Numbered from the stretch's first letter, positions 44,986 to 55,155 are shown. The stretch is 64,000 nt of DNA from Methylobacterium sp. DB0501 (GCF_011043735.1 NZ_JAAKGV010000001.1:372001-436000), one strand, 5' to 3'. Translations and numbers: made by a program. The notes: generated by a model from the letters alone, not told the origin.

Positions 44986-45786
44986 ATGGTGTCCTCATAT
45001 CGACGGGCACGCCGAGAGGAGGGTCGGATTCAGGAGCCGCGGGTCACGGCGGAGCGCCGGGAGGGCGTGCCGCAGCCGCTGCGGGGCTTGGTCCCGGCGG
45101 GGGCACCACCGGCCCGGCCCCGGGGTCGGCGCATCGTGCGCGCCGTGCTCCTGGTGCCCGTCATGGCGGTCGTCCTCGTCCTGGTCCTGGCGCTCGTCTA
45201 TCGCGCGCTGACCCCGCCCTCAACCCTGATGCTCGGCCGCTGGGCCACGCTCCAGCCGGTGACCCGCGAGGTGGTGGCGCTGGATGCCATCGCCCCGGCC
45301 CTGGTCCAGGGCGTCGTGGCCTCCGAGGACCAGCGCTTCTGCCTGCATGGCGGCGTCGACTGGGACGCCCTGTGGAGCGTCGTCGACGACGAGGACGGCC
45401 CGAGCCGCGGCGCCTCGACGGTGACGATGCAGACGGTGAAGAACGTCTTCCTGTGGCCGGGCCGCTCCTACCTGCGCAAAGCCCTCGAGATCCCGCTGGC
45501 GCTGATGGTCGATCTGGTCTGGGGCAAGCGCCGGACGATGGAGATCTACCTCAACGTCGCCGAGTGGGGCGATGGGATCTTCGGGGCGGAGGCCGCCGCC
45601 CGGCACTGGTTCAATAAGTCCGCCCGCGACCTCACCCGGGGCGAGGCCGCCCTGCTGGTCGCCGCCCTGCCGAACCCGTTTTTCCGCAACCCGCGCCACC
45701 CGACCCGGGTCCTGCGGGCGCTCGCCGGGCGGATCCAGGGACGGACGGCGGGGATCGGGTCATTGAGCCAGTGCGTGCGGCCGTGA
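44986..45786 (+). CDS. mtgA: Monofunctional biosynthetic peptidoglycan transglycosylase
   Basis: 266 residues. After a basic N-terminus, one membrane helix (AVLLVPVMAVVLVLVLALVY) anchors a GT51 domain. Landmarks are VASEDQRFCLHGGVDW with the catalytic Glu, GASTVTMQTVKNVFLW, KRRTMEIYLNVAEWGDGIFGAEAAA and EAALLVAALPNP. It polymerises lipid II into glycan strands and has no transpeptidase domain. The start is uncertain: ATG 44986 has no good ribosome binding site, and a GTG near 45066 has GGGAGG only a few bases upstream. Confidence 0.92.
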   Translation: MVSSYRRARREEGRIQEPRVTAERREGVPQPLRGLVPAGAPPARPRGRRIVRAVLLVPVMAVVLVLVLALVYRALTPPSTLMLGRWATLQPVTREVVALDAIAPALVQGVVASEDQRFCLHGGVDWDALWSVVDDEDGPSRGASTVTMQTVKNVFLWPGRSYLRKALEIPLALMVDLVWGKRRTMEIYLNVAEWGDGIFGAEAAARHWFNKSARDLTRGEAALLVAALPNPFFRNPRHPTRVLRALAGRIQGRTAGIGSLSQCVRP

Positions 45787-45917
45787 GCCGGCGAACATTC
45801 GGCGCCCTGGCGACTTTCCCTCAAGGCCGCCCGGAACGGGGCTGGCGCGGCGGCCTTTCCCCCCGTAACACCGGCCGCGCCCGCCCTTTGCGGCGCGGCC
45901 CTTACAAGGGAAGCACG

Positions 45918-46259
45918 ATGTTCACTCTCGAGATCGACGGCACGCCCGTCGCCATCATCCGGTCGAACGAGGAACGGGCCCGGGAGCTTCTCGAGGTCGA
46001 GGGCTTCAAGGACGACCTGCGCACCATGAAGAGCGACGGCCGCCCGCTGTGGACGGGCAAGGTCGAATCGCTGAAGCTGCGCCCCGCCACCGAGGACGAG
46101 GTCGAGACCTTCGAGGACTCGATGGACGAGGAGGATTTCGAGGACGAGGACGAGCCCAAGGCCGCGAACGACACCCAGGCCGGGACCGACGACGAGGACG
46201 AGGAGGACGACGTCGACATCCTGTTCCTGGTCGACATCGACGACGAGGACGAGGCGTAA
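45918..46259 (+). CDS. Small acidic protein of unknown function
   Basis: 113 residues. The first 60 residues look folded (MFTLEIDGTPVAIIRSNEERARELL ... LWTGKVESLKLRPATEDEV is the visible pattern), and the last 50 are nearly all Asp/Glu with a few hydrophobics (DDVDILFLVDIDDEDEA). AAGGGAAG lies upstream of the ATG. Such acidic tails are seen in small regulatory or metal/ion-buffering proteins, but no family is recognised. A GC hairpin follows. Confidence 0.7.
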   Translation: MFTLEIDGTPVAIIRSNEERARELLEVEGFKDDLRTMKSDGRPLWTGKVESLKLRPATEDEVETFEDSMDEEDFEDEDEPKAANDTQAGTDDEDEEDDVDILFLVDIDDEDEA

Positions 46260-46272
46260 GGCGAAACGCCTC

Positions 46273-46300
46273 GCGCGGCCGGCCTTGGGGTCGGCCGCGC
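46273..46300 (+). terminator. Hairpin between convergent genes
   Basis: A 9-bp stem (46273-46281 with 46292-46300) and 10-base loop followed by TTCCCCC. It is 13 bases after the acidic-protein stop and 15 bases before the end of the convergent TOPRIM-like gene; probably the terminator of the former. Confidence 0.5.
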
Positions 46301-46315
46301 TTCCCCCGGCGGGTG

Positions 46316-46981
46316 TCAGGGCGTGCGCCGCACGATGCCGATCGCCCCGAGGCCAACCCGCAGGTCGGTCTCGAAGCGCTGATAGGAGGGTAGGCGCCCG
46401 AGGCGCCGCAGGTCCATCTCCGCGGCGATCTGGTCGAGCAGACCTCCGGGATCGGGCGCGCGCCGCCCCTTGCGTCCGCCGAACAGGACGCGAACCGCCT
46501 CGTTGAGGGCGCGCTTGGGATCCTCGACGGTTTCCGCCCGCTCCGGATGCCAGGAGAGGGGGACGCGATCTGGCCAAGACGCGAAGCCGAACACCCGCGC
46601 GACCGCATCGGGATCCGCCAGCGTCCAGGCCTCCATCTCGCGGACCGGCATCAGCGGCACGATGCGGTGTTCCGGCATCGCGCATTCCGCTCGGGAGAAT
46701 GTCCGGACCTGTCCGACAATCTGCGCCTCCACCTGCTCGACCCGCGCTCGCGACGCGTCGGCGTGGATCACGAACAGATCGACGCTGTCCCGGTCGCGGC
46801 AAACAATGGCGGCGCGCGCGGCATTGGTCTTCTCGGTGTAGGAGAGGATGTCTTCCTGCAGTTCGACCCTGACGACCGCCTCTGCCTGCACGATACCGAG
46901 CAGCGTGCGGTAGACGATCTTCGGCAGGAAGCGCCGGTCGGTAGGCCCCTCCGAGAACAGGCCGGCCACGAGCCACGTCAT
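46316..46981 (-). CDS. DUF4276-like (TOPRIM-type) protein paired with ATPase
   Basis: 221 residues. The N-terminus AGLFSEGPTDRRFLPKI (Glu11, Asp15), the strand LFVIHADASRAR (Asp75) and PVREMEAWTLADPDAV (Glu115, Glu117) resemble the DUF4276/RloB-type TOPRIM-related proteins that accompany AAA ATPases. The second acidic position of a classical DxD is Ser here. It starts 13 bases after the ATPase gene and is surely co-transcribed. OLD-family nucleases combine the same two parts in one chain. A nuclease or RNA-cutting effector role is inference. Confidence 0.65.
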   Translation of the reverse strand: MTWLVAGLFSEGPTDRRFLPKIVYRTLLGIVQAEAVVRVELQEDILSYTEKTNAARAAIVCRDRDSVDLFVIHADASRARVEQVEAQIVGQVRTFSRAECAMPEHRIVPLMPVREMEAWTLADPDAVARVFGFASWPDRVPLSWHPERAETVEDPKRALNEAVRVLFGGRKGRRAPDPGGLLDQIAAEMDLRRLGRLPSYQRFETDLRVGLGAIGIVRRTP

Positions 46982-46994
46982 GCCAAGTCCTGCG

Positions 46995-48371
46995 TCAAAG
47001 GGTGCGCTCGTCCCCGCTCTGGACGATCCGATCGATATCCGATCGTGTCAGGCGGTGCTCGCGGTCGTCGAGAGGGAGTTCGCCCGCGACGAGGCCGGCG
47101 CGCATACGCGTGCGGCGCGTCACGGCCCTGTGCTCGGGATCGACCCGGGACACAACGTCGACGGCAACGATCTCCTCGTCCTCCGTCGCCCGGAGCACGA
47201 CGGGAGAATGGGTGTTGAGGATCACCTGGAACAGGCGCTCCTCGTCGTCCTCGGCTGTCCGTAACGAGGTGCAGGCCTCGCGTAGCACTGCGATCAGGCG
47301 GGCGAGCCGGTCGGCGTGGATGCCGTTCTCCGGCTCCTCGAACAGCAGCACGCTGCGGCGGCGCGGATCGTAGAGATAGGTCAGCAGGGCGAGCATCCGC
47401 AGCGTGCCGTCCGACAGCACGCGGGAGCTGAATTCCTCGCCGTCCTGCGTCGTCAGCAGGAAGCGATAGCGGCCATAGGCTTCATCCCGCTCGACGCGCA
47501 GGTCCTTCACGCCCGGGATCAGGGTCGACAGGGCGGAGCGGATCAGCCCGATATCGCCGCGCGGACGCTCGGGCGTTCGCGTCTCCGCCTCGATCCGGGC
47601 CAGCACTTTCGCAAGATTGGAGCCGTCGGGCAGCAGGTCGTCGGGGGCCAGCGCGTCGCTCGGCTCGCGCTCGGCCGAGACTTCGAGCTGCAGGAAGGTC
47701 ATGCCCTCAAGCTCCTGCCGCAGCGCGAACAGGTGTGGGAACTCGGTGGCGGTGGTGATCTTCGACAGGACTGTCGCGGTGGCGCGGCCCTTGCGGACCG
47801 GGAACGGGCGCGGGAGCCCCTGTCGGCCGTCCTGGTTGACCTGGAACGTATCGTCCAGTGTCTCCAGAAAGGGCGTCCGTGCCCGGCCGGTGCCGTATCG
47901 GGCGCGCCTCTTGGCAAAATCCTGCGCGAGCGAGGAGCGTCGGCCCCATGCATCGTCGGCCCGGCGGATCGCAGAAGCCTGCTCGCGGCGGACGTAAAGC
48001 CGTTCCAGGCCGCCCGGGTCGTCGGCGCGCCGCTCGATCTCAAGCTCGTAGCGCAGGCGGGTATGGGCGAGGGGCTTGCGCTGCCCGAAGGCGTCCTCGA
48101 CCTCCGGGTCGAGCAAAACCTCGACTGCGAAGCGCATCGCGTCGACGGTCGCGCCGTCGGCGCGGCGGCGGAACATCTCGCTCGGGTCGCCCCGCATGGT
48201 CCGGACTGCGTCCGGCAAGTCCAGGGCGGCGAGGCGCGCCAGCAGCCGGAGCGCGTCGAAGAAGTTCGACTTTCCCGACGCGTTCGGGCCGGCGATGACC
48301 GTGAAGGGTTGCAGGTCGAGGGTCAGGCCCTCGAAGCTCTTGAAGCCATCGATCTCGACCCGCGTCAGCAT
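46995..48371 (-). CDS. AAA/ABC-type ATPase (AAA_21, OLD/RecF-like)
   Basis: 458 residues. N-terminal MLTRVEIDGFKSFEGL and Walker A AGPNASGKSN (27-36), signature VLSDGTLRMLALLTYL (318-333), Walker B SVLLFEEPENGIHADRL (340-356) and H-loop ILNTHSP. No long coiled coil is present. This is the ATPase half of OLD-like or Septu-like systems; together with the TOPRIM-like gene it could be an anti-phage or DNA-damage module. The start is 9 bases past the end of argG, so it may be partly read through from argG. Unlike the island at 25.6 kb, base composition is not strongly different from the chromosome. Confidence 0.8.
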   Translation of the reverse strand: MLTRVEIDGFKSFEGLTLDLQPFTVIAGPNASGKSNFFDALRLLARLAALDLPDAVRTMRGDPSEMFRRRADGATVDAMRFAVEVLLDPEVEDAFGQRKPLAHTRLRYELEIERRADDPGGLERLYVRREQASAIRRADDAWGRRSSLAQDFAKRRARYGTGRARTPFLETLDDTFQVNQDGRQGLPRPFPVRKGRATATVLSKITTATEFPHLFALRQELEGMTFLQLEVSAEREPSDALAPDDLLPDGSNLAKVLARIEAETRTPERPRGDIGLIRSALSTLIPGVKDLRVERDEAYGRYRFLLTTQDGEEFSSRVLSDGTLRMLALLTYLYDPRRRSVLLFEEPENGIHADRLARLIAVLREACTSLRTAEDDEERLFQVILNTHSPVVLRATEDEEIVAVDVVSRVDPEHRAVTRRTRMRAGLVAGELPLDDREHRLTRSDIDRIVQSGDERTL

Positions 48372-48379
48372 CTGGTGCC

Positions 48380-49621
<1,242 letters not shown>

Positions 49622-49804
49622 GCGGGCGCGCCTTGCGATGATGGAGAACGGAGGACCGCGGGGGCTTACCAGCCCGGCCCGGCCGCGTGCAACCGCGCTC
49701 CGTAAGTTCCATCGCCCACCCGTGGCGAAGCGACGCCTAAGGCAACGCTTGTGGGCGGGGCGTGCGGACGCGAAGGTGCGCATTCAGTCCAACGGAGGGG
49801 TGCG

Positions 49805-50431
49805 ATGCCGCGCCGGCCCACGCTCGAATTCTGGTTCGAGTTCGCATCCACCTATTCGTATCTCGCCGCGATGCGGATCGAGGCGCTCGCCGAGGCCGCC
49901 GGGGTGACCCTGCGCTGGCGTCCGTTCCTGCTCGGGCCGGTCTTCGCCGCGCAAGGCTGGACCTCCTCGCCGTTCAACCTCTACCCGGCCAAGGGCCGCA
50001 ACATGTGGCGCGACCTCGCCCGCGAGGCCGCCCGCCTCGGATTGCCTCCGGTGATGCGCCCCGCGAGCTTTCCCCAGAACAGCCTCGCGGCGACCCGGGT
50101 CGCGGTCCACGGCGCCGAGGAGCCGTGGATCGGCGCCTATGTCCGGGCGGTCTACGAGGCGGAGTTCGCACGCGGCGCCTCGATCGCCGAGCCGGCCGCG
50201 ATCTCCGCGCTCCTCAACGGGCTCGACCTCGACGGCCCGGCGCTGATCCGCGCCTCGACCCAGGAATCGGTGAAGAGCCGCCTGCGCTCGATCGGCGAGG
50301 AGGCGAAGTCCCGCGGGCTGTACGGCGCCCCGAGCTTCCTGACCGAGGACGGCGAATTGTTCTGGGGCAACGACCGGCTGGAACAGGCGCTCGCCTGGGC
50401 GGTGGGGGAGCGGCCGGCGGGGTTGCGGTAG
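49805..50431 (+). CDS. DsbA-fold 2-hydroxychromene-2-carboxylate isomerase-like protein
   Basis: 208 residues. The thioredoxin-like DsbA/HCCA fold begins LEFWFEFASTYSYLAAMRIEAL, where the Ser/Thr-Tyr-Ser-Tyr replaces the CxxC of DsbA, as in kappa-class GST and HCCA isomerases. Later come GLPPVMRPASFPQNSL and GLYGAPSFLTEDGELFWGNDRLEQAL, both characteristic. Usually glutathione-dependent and linked to aromatic degradation, but no such genes adjoin here. GGAGGGG lies a few bases ahead of ATG 49805. Confidence 0.88.
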   Translation: MPRRPTLEFWFEFASTYSYLAAMRIEALAEAAGVTLRWRPFLLGPVFAAQGWTSSPFNLYPAKGRNMWRDLAREAARLGLPPVMRPASFPQNSLAATRVAVHGAEEPWIGAYVRAVYEAEFARGASIAEPAAISALLNGLDLDGPALIRASTQESVKSRLRSIGEEAKSRGLYGAPSFLTEDGELFWGNDRLEQALAWAVGERPAGLR

Positions 50432-50442
50432 GGGCGAGAGCC

Positions 50443-50883
50443 CTACTCCTTCTCCAGGATCGACACGGTGCCGTCGCGCTCGACGATGGCGGCGGCGACC
50501 CAGTCGAGGTCGTCGAGCTTCTGCTGGCGCGCGGCGGTGCGGATGTCGGCCTGCTGCATGCGCAGGCGGCGCATCGCGGTCTCGTTCCAGCGCCCATCGC
50601 GGAAGACCACGATCGGGGTGCCGTCGACGACGCGCTCGAACCAGACGAAGCGCAGCTTCAGCCACGACACCGCGACATGCATCAGGCCGACGGTGAACAG
50701 GGCACTCATCGCGCCGACGAAGGAGCGGTCGTCGCCGAGCACGGCGCTGACCGAGAGGCCGCCGAACAGGAACAGCACCACCATGTCGATCGGCGCCTGC
50801 TGGCTCGCGGTGCGGCGGCCGATCAGCCGGATCACGAACAGCACGATGACGTAGGCCGCAGCGGCCTTGAGGACGGTATTCAT
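50443..50883 (-). CDS. DUF421 (YetF-like) membrane protein
   Basis: 146 residues. Three N-terminal hydrophobic helices with RLIGRRTASQQAPIDMVVLFLFGG are followed by the small cytoplasmic DUF421 domain (VVDGTPIVVFRDGRWNETAMRRLRMQQADI). The biochemical role of the family is poorly known. The preceding gene on the strand ends one base before its ATG, so the two are co-expressed. Confidence 0.85.
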   Translation of the reverse strand: MNTVLKAAAAYVIVLFVIRLIGRRTASQQAPIDMVVLFLFGGLSVSAVLGDDRSFVGAMSALFTVGLMHVAVSWLKLRFVWFERVVDGTPIVVFRDGRWNETAMRRLRMQQADIRTAARQQKLDDLDWVAAAIVERDGTVSILEKE

Positions 50884-50884
50884 C

Positions 50885-51406
50885 TCACGGCACCGCGAAT
50901 TGCGACCAGGACAGGGTCTCGCCCTCGTCGAGGCGAGCGGTGAGGGCGACGGCGCCGAGGAAGCTCGGCGAGCCGGTGAAGCGGATCACCGCGCGCGTCT
51001 CGCCCTTGAGCACCGGGAAGACGAGGCGGATGTTGCCGCCGGCGATCTGCCAGGCCTGCGGCCGCGGCGTGATGCTCTCGAGGCCGAACAGGTCGACCAG
51101 CTCCTTGGCGATCGTCACCGCGACTTGGTCGCCGCCGGGCGGCACCCGGGTGTCGAGGCGCACGATCGTCGGCGCGCCGAAGCGCGTCACCGGCTCGTAA
51201 TGGATCACGATCGAGCCGTCGCCGTTGGCGCGAGTGTGCTCGCTGAACGGCCCCCGCCCGAGGAATCCGAGGGCGCAGACGACCACGAAGGCCAGCATCA
51301 GCCAGCGCCCGGCCAGCTCCGCCCGGCGCCAGCGATCCTCGAAGCCGGGATAGAAGCCGGCGGCGATCTCCTCGCGCATCGGCGGATCGTCATGGATGAC
51401 CTTCAC
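50885..51406 (-). CDS. Single-pass membrane protein of unknown function, partner of DUF421 gene
   Basis: 173 residues from GTG 51406; the frame stays open to 51493 and other starts are possible. One hydrophobic helix (AGRWLMLAFVVVCALGFLG) separates a short cytoplasmic N-terminus from a periplasmic beta-rich domain (GSIVIHYEPVTRFGAPTIVRLDTRVP ... visible as alternating polar/nonpolar). It has no cysteine or catalytic motif. Pairing with a YetF-like protein suggests a two-part envelope complex of unknown role. Confidence 0.7.
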   Translation of the reverse strand: MKVIHDDPPMREEIAAGFYPGFEDRWRRAELAGRWLMLAFVVVCALGFLGRGPFSEHTRANGDGSIVIHYEPVTRFGAPTIVRLDTRVPPGGDQVAVTIAKELVDLFGLESITPRPQAWQIAGGNIRLVFPVLKGETRAVIRFTGSPSFLGAVALTARLDEGETLSWSQFAVP

Positions 51407-51562
51407 GGGGGGCACTCTCGTCGCGGGCGGCCCGTCTCGGGATGCCGCAGGGTCGCAAGGCGACGACATAGCGCCGGGACGTCGGACGGCCATGTCCTTG
51501 CACCGGCTGGAACCCCGCTCCGGCCGCGCCTACAAGGGGACGCAGCGCCAGCCGGCCTCGCG

Positions 51563-52762
51563 ATGGTGTCAGACCTGCACCGACCTTCCTCGGCCGCGCC
51601 GGCCGGGCGCCTCGTCGCCCTCGACCGGATGCGCGGCTTCGTCGTCGGCCTCGTGGTCCTGCACCACGCGGTGCTGGCCTACTGCACGTTCGGCCACATC
51701 GACCGGGTCCACTACGCCCTCTCGACCGCGCCGATCGTCGATCCGCAACGCTGGATCGGCTTCGACCTGGTCGTCCTGCTCGACGACGGCTTCTTCATGC
51801 CGCTGCTGTTCGGGCTCTCCGGCCTGTTCGTCCGCGACGGGCTCGCGCGCAAGGGGGTCGGACCCTACCTGCGGGCGCGGCTGCTCCGCCTCGGCCTCGC
51901 CTTCTGCGTCGCCGAGCTGACGCTCGTCCCGCTGGCCTATTACCCGTCCTTCCTGCAGGCCGGCGGCAAGTTCCTTCAAGCCGGCGACGCCCCGGGCTTT
52001 CCGGCCTTCTGGCACGCCACGGTCACGGCCGGGCCGTGGCCGAGCGGGCCGCCCTGGTTCATCGGCGTCCTGCTGCTGTTCGATGCCGCCGCGGCCTTGT
52101 GGTTCGTGCTCGCGCCGCACGAGTGGTCGGCCACGCCCGCGGAGGACCCTCGCCCGGGCCGGGACTTCGTCCGGCTCGTCGCCGTCACGATCCTCGTCTT
52201 CCTGCCGCTGCTTCTCGCGGTCGGTCCCCGTCCCTGGTTCGCGGTCGGGCCGCTCGCCGTGCAGGGCAGCCGCATCGGGCTCTACGCGGCGTATTTCGCC
52301 GCCGGGGTCGGGCTCGGCCGAGGCGGCGGGCCGGCCATCGCCGGGTTCGGGCGGGCGCTCGCCCGCCGATGCGGGCTCTGGGTCGCGCTCGCGGTGGCCG
52401 CCGGGACGGTCTTCGTCGCGGCGACCCGCCTCGGCGCGGCGGTCCCCCGGCCGGCCCAGGCGGCACTCGCCCTCGACGGGATCGCGCAGGCTGTCTTCTG
52501 TGCCGCCGCCTGCTTCGCGCTGCCGGCCCTGTTCCTGCGCCTCGCGGAGGGCCGGCATCCGGCCTGGGACAGCCTCGCGGCGAATGGATTTGCCGTCTAT
52601 CTGCTGCACTATCCCGTCGTGACCTGGACGCAGTACGGGCTGCTCGGGTGGAAGGCCGGCGCCGTGGCGAAGGGCCTCTCGACCTTCGTCGTCGCGCTCG
52701 GCGCGAGCTGGGCCGGCGCCGCATTGCTGCGGCGGTCGCCCCTGGTCGGACGGGTGCTCTGA
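51563..52762 (+). CDS. Acyltransferase-3 (OafA/OpgC-type) integral membrane protein
   Basis: 399 residues with about ten hydrophobic helices. The start ALDRMRGFVVGLVVLHHAVLAYCTFG has the Arg and His of the acyltransferase-3 active region (R-x(n)-H in helix 1). The final helix pair contains NGFAVYLLHYPVVTWTQYGLL, another family signature. These enzymes O-acylate sugars or glucans at the membrane. ATG 51563 is the first Met consistent with the family start. It appears monocistronic. Confidence 0.85.
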   Translation: MVSDLHRPSSAAPAGRLVALDRMRGFVVGLVVLHHAVLAYCTFGHIDRVHYALSTAPIVDPQRWIGFDLVVLLDDGFFMPLLFGLSGLFVRDGLARKGVGPYLRARLLRLGLAFCVAELTLVPLAYYPSFLQAGGKFLQAGDAPGFPAFWHATVTAGPWPSGPPWFIGVLLLFDAAAALWFVLAPHEWSATPAEDPRPGRDFVRLVAVTILVFLPLLLAVGPRPWFAVGPLAVQGSRIGLYAAYFAAGVGLGRGGGPAIAGFGRALARRCGLWVALAVAAGTVFVAATRLGAAVPRPAQAALALDGIAQAVFCAAACFALPALFLRLAEGRHPAWDSLAANGFAVYLLHYPVVTWTQYGLLGWKAGAVAKGLSTFVVALGASWAGAALLRRSPLVGRVL

Positions 52763-52952
52763 CCGCCGCGCCCGGTTTGCCGCCGCGAAGAAACCCGCTA
52801 TGCTTCATGCGGGTCGGCAGTCACCCAGGCGTCACCGCCCCGCGAGGGGAGCTAAACCTGTCCATTCTCCCTTCGGCCACGCTCATTCCCGTGCCGCGTC
52901 GAAAGCCGGTGACCCTCGACATCCGATCAGGACCGGCACACGGAGAATGACC

Positions 52953-53513
52953 GTGCCGAGAGACCCGATTCCCTTCGCGACCCACGACGTGTCGGCGCTC
53001 GCCAAGTCGCTGCGTGCCCAATGGGCGGCGCGGACCAGGCCGGCGAGCCAAGGACCGAGCCGCGTGCCGAGCCATGTCGAGATGCTGAACATGCTCGCCC
53101 GGGCCGCCGGCCACCGCAACTTCCAGCACTTTCGCGCCCTGGGCGACCCTCGCCCGCCGGAGGATCGCTCCGCCCCCGCTCAAGCCGATCCCGAGATCGT
53201 GCAGCGCGCCGCACGGTACTTCGATGCGCAGGGACGGTTGCGGAGCTGGCCGGCCCGGCGGTCGATCCAGGATCTCTGTCTCTGGGGGCCGTGGTCGAAG
53301 ATCCCGGCCCAGCGCTCGTTCGACGAGCGGCAGATCAGTACCCTGCTCACCGCGCTTCATCTGTTCGGCGATCCCGCCATCATCCGGCGCACGATGTGCC
53401 ACGTCGGGTTGATGACCCGGGGCATCGACGGGCGGGATTATCGCCGGATCGAGCGGGCCCCGTCGCCCGAGGGGGCGGCGCTGATCCGCCAGCTTCGCCG
53501 GAACGGGCACTGA
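52953..53513 (+). CDS. DUF2087-domain protein
   Basis: About 186 residues. The C-terminal 95 residues fit DUF2087: YFDAQGRLRSWPARRSIQDLCLWGPW, FDERQISTLLTALHLFGDPAIIRRTM and VGLMTRGIDGRDYRRIE. The N-terminal part has a small helical motif seen in DNA-binding or toxin-like proteins (HVEMLNMLARAAGHRNFQHF). DUF2087 is often attached to ArsR-like DNA-binding domains, so a regulatory role is possible. GTG 52953 is preferred because GGAGA is 7 bases upstream; ATG 52947, two codons earlier, has the same purine block immediately adjacent. Confidence 0.75.
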   Translation: MPRDPIPFATHDVSALAKSLRAQWAARTRPASQGPSRVPSHVEMLNMLARAAGHRNFQHFRALGDPRPPEDRSAPAQADPEIVQRAARYFDAQGRLRSWPARRSIQDLCLWGPWSKIPAQRSFDERQISTLLTALHLFGDPAIIRRTMCHVGLMTRGIDGRDYRRIERAPSPEGAALIRQLRRNGH

Positions 53514-53518
53514 CCGGA

Positions 53519-53555
53519 CCCGCCGCGATGGCCTGTCTCCGGCCATCGCGGCGGG
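53519..53555. terminator. Strong hairpin between convergent genes
   Basis: A 15-bp perfect stem (53519-53533 with 53541-53555) with a 7-base loop, 6 bases after the DUF2087-gene stop and 27 bases before the end of the convergent MFS gene. It has no T-run, so it is a probable bidirectional transcript-end structure. Confidence 0.6.
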
Positions 53556-53581
53556 TGCGGGAGGGGCGGAAGCCGGCGCGT

Positions 53582-54949
53582 TCAGCCCCGCACGGCCGAG
53601 GCGTTCGCCGGAAGTGCCGCCGCGGTCTCCGCCGGCTCGCCGGCCGCGACCCAGCGCAGGCACAGGGCGGCGGCGAGCATCGGCAGGGCCAGCGCCACGC
53701 AGTAATCCGGCCGCTCCCAGCCCGCCGCCATCAGCATCCCGGCGAGCGACGGCCCGGCGACGGCGCCGAGGCGGCCGACGCTCATGGCGAGCCCGGTGCC
53801 GGTGGCGCGCACCGGGGCCGGGAAGATCGGCGGCACCACCGCATACATCGCGTTGATCGAGCCGTAGAGGCAGAAGCCGATGGCGAGGGTGGCGGCGAGC
53901 AGCGCCGCCGGCGTCGCCGGGACGTGGCCGAAGAGGGTGGCGGCGAGGAACAGGCCGGCCATGAAGGCGGCGGCGAGCCGGCGCGTCCCGGCCTTCCGGG
54001 CGGCGAACCCGAACAGCAGGCAACCGGCCGCCCCGCCGAGATTCATCAGCATCGCTCCCGAGATGCCGCCGCTGACGCTGAGCCCCAGCTCGGTCAGCAC
54101 CTTCGGGGTCCAGCTCAGGAAGAAGTAGCAGGTCGTCATCACGCAGAAATACGCCGCGCAGGCCGCGAGCGTGCGGGTGCGGTAGGGCGGGCGCGCGATG
54201 GCCGAGAGGCTGGCGCCGGCCTCGGCCTCGGCGCGCAAGGGGGCCGGCAGGGCGGCCAGCGCCGGACGGCCGAGCCGGGCGAGCACCCGGTTGACCTTCG
54301 TGAGCGCCCCGGCCGGGCGGCGGGCGATGAGGTAGTCGAGGGATTCCGGCAGGAAGGCCAGCACCGCCGGCACCAGCGCCAGCGCCACGAGGCCGCCGAA
54401 GACGTAGACGGCGCGCCAGCCGTAAGCCGCGATCAGGTAGACCGAGAAAGCGCCGCCCAGCGTCGCGCCGAGGGGATAGCCGAGCGACATCAGCGAGATC
54501 GACAGGTTGCGCCAGCGGTCGGTGGCGTATTCGGCCACCACGATGTTGACGGTGGCGAGCCCGCCGCCGATGCCGAGGCCGGTGAAGAGCCTCACCAGGG
54601 CGAGTTCGGTCAGGGTGTTCACCGCGGCGGCGGCCAGCATGCCGAGGCACAGGATGGCGAGGCACAGGAGCAGGGTGGTGCGCCGGCCGAACCGGTCGCT
54701 CAGCGGCGCGATCAGCAGGGCGCCGAGCCCCATCCCGGCGAGCCCGGCACTGAACAGCAGGCCGAGATCGGTCGGCTTCAGGGCGAAGTCCCTGGCGATC
54801 GAGGCCGCCGTGAAGGCGACCACCAGCACGTCGAAGCCGTCCAGCGCACAGATCAGCACGCAGACCGCCACGGCGGCGACCTGGAACGGGGTCATGGAGC
54901 CCTGGCGGATCGCGGCGCGGGGGTCGGATGTGTCCGGTGTGACGGCCAT
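53582..54949 (-). CDS. MFS aromatic-acid:H+ symporter (AAHS/PcaK type)
   Basis: 455 residues, twelve helices. LICALDGFDVLVVAFTAASIARDF in helix 1 carries the DGFD motif typical of aromatic acid symporters, and LIAPLSDRFGRRTTLL is the loop 2-3 MFS signature; PESLDYLIARRPAGAL precedes the central loop. Downstream on the same strand as vanA-vanB, it probably imports vanillate or a related methoxylated benzoate. A family B palindrome (55014-55155) lies between it and vanB. Confidence 0.88.
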   Translation of the reverse strand: MAVTPDTSDPRAAIRQGSMTPFQVAAVAVCVLICALDGFDVLVVAFTAASIARDFALKPTDLGLLFSAGLAGMGLGALLIAPLSDRFGRRTTLLLCLAILCLGMLAAAAVNTLTELALVRLFTGLGIGGGLATVNIVVAEYATDRWRNLSISLMSLGYPLGATLGGAFSVYLIAAYGWRAVYVFGGLVALALVPAVLAFLPESLDYLIARRPAGALTKVNRVLARLGRPALAALPAPLRAEAEAGASLSAIARPPYRTRTLAACAAYFCVMTTCYFFLSWTPKVLTELGLSVSGGISGAMLMNLGGAAGCLLFGFAARKAGTRRLAAAFMAGLFLAATLFGHVPATPAALLAATLAIGFCLYGSINAMYAVVPPIFPAPVRATGTGLAMSVGRLGAVAGPSLAGMLMAAGWERPDYCVALALPMLAAALCLRWVAAGEPAETAAALPANASAVRG

Positions 54950-55013
54950 GGTGGTCCTCCCAAATATTGTATTCGTCTTTTTTCGATGATCGCGAGGGTT
55001 GTCGCACCCTCCG

Positions 55014-55155
55014 CGTCATCCCGGGGCTGCGCGGCGGAACCCGGGATCCATCACCGCTGGCGTTCCAGTACGAGGCGGGACGCGATACGCCGTATCCGGC
55101 ACCGTCGGCGGTTATGGATCCCGGGGTCTCATCTTCGGCGAGTCCCCGGATGACG
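55014..55155. repeat. Intergenic palindrome, family B
   Basis: The outer arms CGTCATCCCGGGG (55014-55026) and CCCCGG-ATGACG (55144-55155) are complementary except for one base. Inner blocks CCCGGGATCCAT and ATGGATCCCGGG mirror each other. The layout and length match the copy at 42036-42177, while the central sequences differ. It lies in the 259-base gap between vanB and the transporter gene. Confidence 0.8.
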
